Shown: positions 5,722 through 10,384 of the stretch, piece after piece
Numbering within the stretch: the stretch's first letter is position 1
Layout: each line of letters opens with the position of its first letter
Translations under genes and position numbers: made by a program
The notes under the pieces: model-generated
What the model was told of the DNA's origin: nothing
Seen by the model: only the letters and a program-made list of their open reading frames with translations
Database searches by the model: none
Assembly: GCA_946414625.1 (NCBI GenBank)
Contig: CAMKPI010000050.1
Coordinates: 1 to 10,384 of the forward strand
DNA: 10,384 nucleotides
Origin: an uncultured Spirochaetaceae bacterium
Lineage (GTDB): Bacteria; Spirochaetota; Spirochaetia; Sphaerochaetales; Sphaerochaetaceae
Reading direction: 5' to 3'

Positions 5722-6629
5722 AAAACAATAATAAAGATAAGACTACAGGATATATCCTTCTGTTTCTCGCCGGCCTTTCGTGGGGTATGATTGGGCTTTT
5801 TACAAACGGTCTGTCCTCTTCGGGGCTGAACAGCATCGAGATATCTTTCCTGCGCCAGCTGTTTGCGTTTCTGGAAGTCTTTGCGATCGTTCTTTGTAGA
5901 TATGGCTTCAGGAGCCTTAGGGTCGATAGAACGTCCCTCTTCCTACTTGCCCTGCAAGGGTGTGTCGTGACAACGTTATTCTGCATTTTTTACGCTCTGA
6001 CGATACAGATTCTGGGAGTTGCCACCGCCGTGGTGATGATGTATCTTGCTCCGGTCTTCGTGATTGTGATAAGCGCGCTGTTTTTCGGAGAAAGGATCAC
6101 TGTGTTGAAAATACTCGCAATTGCGGTAAATCTCGCAGGATGCTACCTGTCGGCATCAAAAGGGGAAGTCGGTGCACTTAAAATCAACCGTGTCGGTCTT
6201 CTGTGTGGAGTGCTTTCAGGACTCGGTTATGCGCTGGTTTCCATTTTCGGCAAGATTTTCTCGAACCGCGGGATAAACAGCTTTGTCTCCGTGCTTTACA
6301 TAAACCTGTTCAGCGTTGTAACTCTGTCCGTTCTTGCCTTCTTCAACAGGAGCGGAACGCCGCTTTTGCAGGGGAGGATTCTCCTTAATGGATTCGGTAT
6401 AGGGCTTTTTGGCTCGGCTCTCGCGTATCTGTTTTATTACAGCGGCATGAAGCGGCCAGTAAACCTTTCCACCGCACCGGTTGTGGCGAGCGTCGAGGTA
6501 GTACTAGGCTCCATGATAGGAATATTCGTGTTCGGCGAGACTTGCAATTCCTATGTAGTTATCGGCATGATTTTGGTTGTGATGTCCATTGTGATAATCA
6601 GCATTGCGGAAAATAAAAAAAGATTATAA
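5700..6629 (+). CDS. EamA-family transporter (drug/metabolite transporter superfamily)
   Basis: Inner-membrane protein of 309 residues with about ten hydrophobic segments arranged as two five-helix EamA repeats, roughly residues 17-155 and 165-303. Each repeat carries the family signature near the end of its fourth helix: FFGER at 128-132 and VFGE at 277-280. DMT/EamA members export or import small metabolites such as amino acids or nucleotide-related compounds; the substrate cannot be inferred here. The GTG start has AGGAG at 5684-5688, 11 nt upstream. It lies inside the end of the lipoprotein gene, so the two overlap by 22 nt in different frames. The stop codon lies within a TATAAT box that probably serves the next gene. 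Confidence 0.9.
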   Translation: MVHPDFIKNNNKDKTTGYILLFLAGLSWGMIGLFTNGLSSSGLNSIEISFLRQLFAFLEVFAIVLCRYGFRSLRVDRTSLFLLALQGCVVTTLFCIFYALTIQILGVATAVVMMYLAPVFVIVISALFFGERITVLKILAIAVNLAGCYLSASKGEVGALKINRVGLLCGVLSGLGYALVSIFGKIFSNRGINSFVSVLYINLFSVVTLSVLAFFNRSGTPLLQGRILLNGFGIGLFGSALAYLFYYSGMKRPVNLSTAPVVASVEVVLGSMIGIFVFGETCNSYVVIGMILVVMSIVIISIAENKKRL

Positions 6630-6630
6630 T
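6604..6630 (+). promoter_or_regulatory. Probable promoter of the exported Tyr-rich protein, embedded in the end of the transporter gene
   Basis: A perfect TATAAT at 6625-6630 contains the TAA stop of the EamA gene (6627-6629). A weak -35, TTGCGG at 6604-6609, would give a 15-bp spacer. Transcription would start near 6637, leaving a 15-nt leader that includes the AGGAG ribosome binding site at 6641-6645. Confidence 0.45.
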
Positions 6631-6651
6631 ATGTATGTATAGGAGTTGCAA

Positions 6652-7179
6652 ATGAAAAAAAGGATTTTGCTGTGCGCATTCCTTCTGGCTGTCGTTTGTC
6701 TGCCAGTCATTGCCGAGGGCGACTGGGAGACGTATTCTTACAGCGGCGTGCCGAGCCGGATCTCACGGGGCTTCACCCCGGGCTATGCTCCTTTTGGGGT
6801 AAAGAGCAGGATCATGGGAACATGGGTGCCGAACTACGAAAGGGCGATAGACCGCGCAACCGAAGAGGCTCTTTACGACGACGGAATCTATTGGAGCGAT
6901 AGGGACTACGCCTCCGCAAGGCGAGCATACCGCGCGGAGATCTCCCGCCAGGTCTACAACCCGTATTTCTACGGTGAGATTGTGTTCAGCTACCAGAGGT
7001 GTTCTGTGGACTACGGCGACGGCTTCCCGATGAGCGGCGAGTACATGGTGGACGACGACGGTGTCGTATACATGCGCTACAGGGGAGACTATGTCGCCCT
7101 GCTTTATTTCAATTACAATTACACCCGGCTCTACGTTTTTGGCGAGAGCACGGATTATTATTTCGAGCGCGCTTACTGA
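6652..7179 (+). CDS. Exported tyrosine-rich protein of unknown function
   Basis: A 175-residue protein with a clear signal peptide: MKKR, a hydrophobic core, then LPVIA at 17-21, with predicted signal peptidase I cleavage before EGDWE. No lipobox, so it is probably soluble in the periplasm or outer-membrane associated. The mature part is strikingly aromatic: 24 Tyr in the whole protein (about 14%), including VYNPYFY and YFNYNYTRLY near the C-terminus. This fits a small beta-rich or surface-exposed fold, but no family is recognised. The ATG at 6652 is preferred because AGGAG lies 6 nt upstream; the in-frame TTG at 6646 abuts that site and is too close. It has its own probable promoter and no obvious terminator. 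Confidence 0.8.
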   Translation: MKKRILLCAFLLAVVCLPVIAEGDWETYSYSGVPSRISRGFTPGYAPFGVKSRIMGTWVPNYERAIDRATEEALYDDGIYWSDRDYASARRAYRAEISRQVYNPYFYGEIVFSYQRCSVDYGDGFPMSGEYMVDDDGVVYMRYRGDYVALLYFNYNYTRLYVFGESTDYYFERAY

Positions 7180-7307
7180 CGCCGAATAGTCGCTGTGTGC
7201 AGGAGCCCGGGTTTGTGGGCGCTTGCGTGCGTGGTGGGCGGAAGACCTCTTAAGTGTCTGCGGAGAAGAATTAAGGGGTTCGCTCGTGCTTGTTTTCGCG
7301 CGTGGCG

Positions 7308-7416
7308 GACGCCTCTTAAACTAGCGCAGTCACCGGATTGCAGGTTGGAATGGCGACCGAGTAAAGACTGCTAATAAATGACGCCTCTTAAACTAGCGCT
7401 GTCACCGGATTGCAGG
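7308..7416 (+). repeat. Duplicated 37-bp intergenic repeat upstream of adhE
   Basis: Copies at 7308-7344 and 7380-7416 differ at one position and are separated by 35 bp. Each begins GACGCCTCTTAAACTAGCGC and ends CACCGGATTGCAGG. Weaker echoes lie at 7244-7253 (GACCTCTTAA) and 7489-7499 (AACGCCGGATT). The rest of the 432-bp gap 7180-7611 holds no convincing gene or terminator; its last 40 bp are AT-rich and probably carry the adhE promoter. Confidence 0.75.
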
Positions 7417-7552
7417 GCGGACTCAGATTCAGACCACGCACTCTGGTGCTGGTTATGCTCCGCCCATGAGGCACAGAGCGTCCGATTTGAACGCCGGATT
7501 GCCGCGCCGTGAGCCCAGCCAATGCGCCCGTTATGCTTCTGCCTGGTCTTCA

Positions 7553-7606
7553 TTGCGGATGACCGGTGATTTTTTTTAATATTAATATACGTTTTAATTA
7601 TAGGGG
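7553..7606 (+). promoter_or_regulatory. Probable adhE promoter region and ribosome binding site
   Basis: An abrupt AT-rich stretch (7570-7601) contains the palindrome TTAATATTAA at 7576-7585. The best promoter reading is TTGCGG at 7553-7558 with TAATAT at 7577-7582 (18-bp spacer), but several AT-rich -10 choices exist. AGGGG at 7602-7606 is the ribosome binding site, 5 nt before the ATG. No Rex-type operator (TTGTTAA dyad), which often controls adhE, was seen. Confidence 0.4.
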
Positions 7607-7611
7607 ATAAA

Positions 7612-10299
7612 ATGCCGAATAAAAAAACGACAACGCCGAAGAATCTCGGTGCAAAATCGGGAACGGAGGGGACGGAAAAGTCCTCAAAGAACGGTTCCTA
7701 TGGCGGTTATGTGAAGAGTATAGACGACTTCAATGCTCTTATGGAGCTTGTTAAGGCCGCAGAGGAGAAGTATGCCTCGTTTACACAGGAGCAGGTGGAC
7801 AAAATCTTCAAGGCCGCAGCCACTGCCGCAAATAAGATGCGCATACCTCTTGCCAAAATGGCGGTTGAGGACACCGGCATGGGAGTGCTTGAAGACAAGA
7901 TTATCAAGAACCACTACGCCAGCGAGTACATATACAACAAGCATAAGGACACGAAAACCTGCGGCGTCATCAGCGAAGACGTGACGGGAGGAACCAGGAC
8001 CGTCGCTTCTCCTCTTGGAATCCTTGCGGGTATCATTCCAACCACGAATCCAACTTCAACGGCAATCTTCAAGGCTCTCATTTGCCTGAAGACCCGTAAT
8101 GCTATCGTATTCTCGCCGCATCCCCGGGCAAAAAAATCCACAATTGCGGCGGCGAGGGTTGTGCTTGAAGCCGCCGTTGCCGCGGGTGCACCGGATCATA
8201 TTATCGCTTGGATTGATGAGCCGACAATGGAGCTTTCCGACGCCCTCCTGCATCATCCTGACATCGCCTGCATACTCGCCACAGGAGGCCCCGGAATGGT
8301 TGCTGCGGCTTATTCCTCCGGAAAGCCTGCTTTGGGTGTGGGCCCCGGGAACGCTGCCGCGGTGATAGACGAGACCGCGGACGTGAAGATGGCCGTCTCA
8401 TCTATAATGATGTCCAAGACTTTTGACAACGGTATGATTTGCGCATCGGAGCAGTCAGTCATCGTTGTCCAGGATGTCTACGAGGAGGTAAAGAAGGAGT
8501 TCATATACCGCGGAGCGTATCTTGTGAAGGGAGAGGACGAGAAGAAGATGATGGCCCTGCCTTTCATCGATCCCGAGCGTGGAACGGCTCATCCGGCGAT
8601 TGTCGGTCAAAGCGCCGCGAAAATCGCAGAGCTCTCCGGTTTCAAGATTCCTTCCGATTCCAAAATTCTCCTCTGTGAGAGATCCGTTTTGGATTGGAAC
8701 GATCCGTTCTCCCGGGAGAAGCTCTCTCCGATACTCACAATGTATAAGGCCAGGGATTTCCGTGAGGCCGTCGACATGTCGTATGAGTTGGTTATAAAAG
8801 GGGGCGCCGGACACACAGCGGATCTCTTCACCGACGAGCGCAAGCCTGACAGGATAAACTACTACGCCGAGAAGATGCCTGCCTGCCGCATCCTTGTCAA
8901 CAGCCCTTCGTCCTACGGAGGAATTGGGGACCTTTTCAATTTCCGTCTGGAGCCGTCTTTATCCCTCGGATGCGGTTCATGGGGAGGAAACTCCGTCTCC
9001 GGCAACATCGGAGTGGAGCAGCTTTTGAACTATAAGACTGTGGCAGAGAGGAGGGAAAACATGCTCTGGTTCAAGGTTCCGCCCAAAATCTATTTCAAGC
9101 GGGGCGCGACCGAACTTGCCCTGAAGGTTCTGAAAGGTCATAAGAGGGCGTTCATAGTGACTGACCGGTTCCTTTTCAACTCCGGCGCTGTTGACAGGAT
9201 CACAAAGGTCCTGGACAGGATCGGAATTGACCATCAGGTGTTTTTCGATGTGAAGCCGGATCCCACGCTCGCAACAATCCAACAGGCAATGGAGATTGTA
9301 CGCCCCTACGAACCGGATCTTTTCATCGCGCTTGGCGGCGGATCCCCGATGGACGCGGCTAAGATAATGTGGCTCCTCTACGAACAGCCCGATACGAATT
9401 TCGAAGATCTCGCCATGCGCTTCATGGACATAAGAAAGCGAATCTGCCAGATTCCGGATCTCGGAAGTAAGGCGCAGATGGTTTGCATTCCTACCACCTC
9501 CGGAACCGGCAGCGAGGTGACGCCTTTTGCGATAATCACCGATGAGAAGACGCATTATAAATATGCGTTGGCTGACTACGCACTCACTCCGAATATTGCA
9601 ATTGTGGATCCTGATTTTGTGGATCACATGCCGAAGGGACTGACAGCGGCTAGCGGAATTGACGCTCTGGTTCATTCTCTGGAGGCCTATGTGTCCTGTA
9701 TGGCTACGAATTTCACCAATTCCAATGCCCTGGAAGCAACAAAGCTTGTGTTCCGGTATCTCGCCAGAAGCTACAAAGACGGTCCTAATGACCCGCAGGC
9801 ACGGGAACGCATGCATTATGCCGCCACAATCGCCGGAATGGCTTTTGCAAACGCTTTCCTCGGACTTTGTCACTCTATGGCGCACAAGCTCGGGGCGCAG
9901 TTCTCGGTGCCTCACGGAGTTGCGAACGCCATGCTCATCAGACAGATTATCAAGTACAACGCAACGGACAGGCCTACCAAGCAGGCGGTGTTTCCGCAGT
10001 ACAAGTATCCGAATGCCAAGACGAAGTACGCCCAGGTGGCGGATGAGCTCTCTCTCGGAGGAAAGAACGACGACGAGAAGGTCTCTTTGCTTATCAAAGC
10101 GGTTGACAATCTGATGACTGAGATTGAGTTGCCGAAGTCGATCAGGGAGTATGGAATCAAGGAAAAAGACTTCCTTGCCGCTCTTGACGAGATGACAGAG
10201 CGCGCGTTCGACGATCAGTGTACCGGTGCGAATCCGCGCTATCCGCTGATGAGCGAGATCCGGCAGATATACCTGGACGCCTACGAGGGCAAGGTTTGA
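7612..10299 (+). CDS. adhE: Bifunctional acetaldehyde-CoA / alcohol dehydrogenase
   Basis: Converts acetyl-CoA to acetaldehyde and then ethanol with two NADH, regenerating NAD+ in fermentation; the family forms helical spirosomes in the cytoplasm. 895 residues, close to E. coli AdhE (891) and collinear with it. The N-terminal aldehyde dehydrogenase half has its catalytic Cys at 277 in GMICASEQS. GCGSWGGNS precedes the linker to the iron-dependent alcohol dehydrogenase half, where GGGSPMD at 575-581 binds NAD. D684, H688, H754 and H768 match the spacing of the four metal ligands of the E. coli enzyme. All key residues are present, so it should be active. The first ~33 residues are a Lys/Thr/Ser/Gly-rich extension missing from the E. 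coli protein. AGGGG precedes the ATG. It is followed by its own terminator. Confidence 0.97.
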   Translation: MPNKKTTTPKNLGAKSGTEGTEKSSKNGSYGGYVKSIDDFNALMELVKAAEEKYASFTQEQVDKIFKAAATAANKMRIPLAKMAVEDTGMGVLEDKIIKNHYASEYIYNKHKDTKTCGVISEDVTGGTRTVASPLGILAGIIPTTNPTSTAIFKALICLKTRNAIVFSPHPRAKKSTIAAARVVLEAAVAAGAPDHIIAWIDEPTMELSDALLHHPDIACILATGGPGMVAAAYSSGKPALGVGPGNAAAVIDETADVKMAVSSIMMSKTFDNGMICASEQSVIVVQDVYEEVKKEFIYRGAYLVKGEDEKKMMALPFIDPERGTAHPAIVGQSAAKIAELSGFKIPSDSKILLCERSVLDWNDPFSREKLSPILTMYKARDFREAVDMSYELVIKGGAGHTADLFTDERKPDRINYYAEKMPACRILVNSPSSYGGIGDLFNFRLEPSLSLGCGSWGGNSVSGNIGVEQLLNYKTVAERRENMLWFKVPPKIYFKRGATELALKVLKGHKRAFIVTDRFLFNSGAVDRITKVLDRIGIDHQVFFDVKPDPTLATIQQAMEIVRPYEPDLFIALGGGSPMDAAKIMWLLYEQPDTNFEDLAMRFMDIRKRICQIPDLGSKAQMVCIPTTSGTGSEVTPFAIITDEKTHYKYALADYALTPNIAIVDPDFVDHMPKGLTAASGIDALVHSLEAYVSCMATNFTNSNALEATKLVFRYLARSYKDGPNDPQARERMHYAATIAGMAFANAFLGLCHSMAHKLGAQFSVPHGVANAMLIRQIIKYNATDRPTKQAVFPQYKYPNAKTKYAQVADELSLGGKNDDEKVSLLIKAVDNLMTEIELPKSIREYGIKEKDFLAALDEMTERAFDDQCTGANPRYPLMSEIRQIYLDAYEGKV

Positions 10300-10340
10300 T
10301 GCCGCGAGGTAAGGTGCAAGATCCTTGCCATTGCAAAGAA

Positions 10341-10381
10341 GCAGAGGGTGAGCCACGGGCTCGCCCTCTGCGTTTATTTTT
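10341..10381 (+). terminator. Strong rho-independent terminator after adhE
   Basis: A 14-bp stem (10341-10354 with 10358-10371, containing a single T-G wobble) closes a 3-nt ACG loop and is followed by a T-rich tail (TTTATTTTT). It starts 41 bp after the adhE stop codon. Confidence 0.92.
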
Positions 10382-10384
10382 GTT

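Noticed and set aside
7181..7195. Similarity of GCCGAATAGTCGCTG to the nadD repeat near 3908-3926
   Set aside because: The match is short and needs gaps, so chance is likely.
7547..7579. ACCGGT followed by eight or more Ts as a terminator for the exported protein gene
   Set aside because: The palindrome has no loop and flanking bases do not extend a stem; the T-rich stretch is better read as part of the AT-rich adhE promoter region.
8977..10356. 459-codon open frame on the minus strand
   Set aside because: It lies almost wholly opposite the intact adhE and extends through its terminator; the product is Arg/His/Leu-rich with no recognisable family. It is a codon-bias shadow.

Overview
The window (about 10.4 kb, moderately GC-rich) looks like a chromosomal segment of a spirochaete, most likely a Treponema relative. 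This is an inference from gene order (rplU-rpmA-obg-nadD/yqeK, with NadD and YqeK fused), a relaxed spirochaete-style lipobox, and the family resemblance of the proteins; no 16S or other decisive marker is present. All supported genes lie on the + strand. No tRNA, rRNA, insertion sequence, cas gene or phage gene was seen.

Layout. 1-897: 3' part of an alpha-D-phosphohexomutase gene that runs off the left edge and opens with an in-frame tandem repeat. 898-1189: rplU leader with overlapping alternative hairpins and three A-tracts phased exactly 10 bp apart. 1190-1768: rplU (L21) and rpmA (L27), then a rho-independent terminator. 1769-2129: intergenic mosaic of degenerate repeats ending in a TATAAT box only 7 nt before the obg ATG. 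2130-6629: a tightly packed run of obg, a nadD-yqeK fusion, a small lipoprotein of unknown function and an EamA/DMT transporter (2-nt gap, 4-nt overlap, 22-nt overlap). 6652-7179: a tyrosine-rich exported protein with its own probable promoter. 7180-7611: intergenic region with a duplicated 37-bp repeat. 7612-10299: adhE, followed by a strong terminator at the right edge.

Function. The first half is housekeeping: ribosomal proteins, a ribosome-assembly GTPase, NAD synthesis and Ap4A hydrolysis. The obg run ends with envelope genes of unclear role. adhE is a separate unit for fermentative ethanol formation and NAD+ regeneration.

The main theme is repetitive or low-complexity sequence in otherwise conserved housekeeping genes: a ~150-residue cysteine-containing, AERG-repeat insert in the NadD domain, a 14-residue tandem repeat in the phosphohexomutase, a long acidic tail on Obg and a disordered N-terminal extension on AdhE. 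In addition, the two larger intergenic regions, more than 5 kb apart, carry what looks like one dispersed repeat family. I found no clear new multi-gene system; the repeat-built insert in NadD-YqeK and the intergenic repeats are the best leads.
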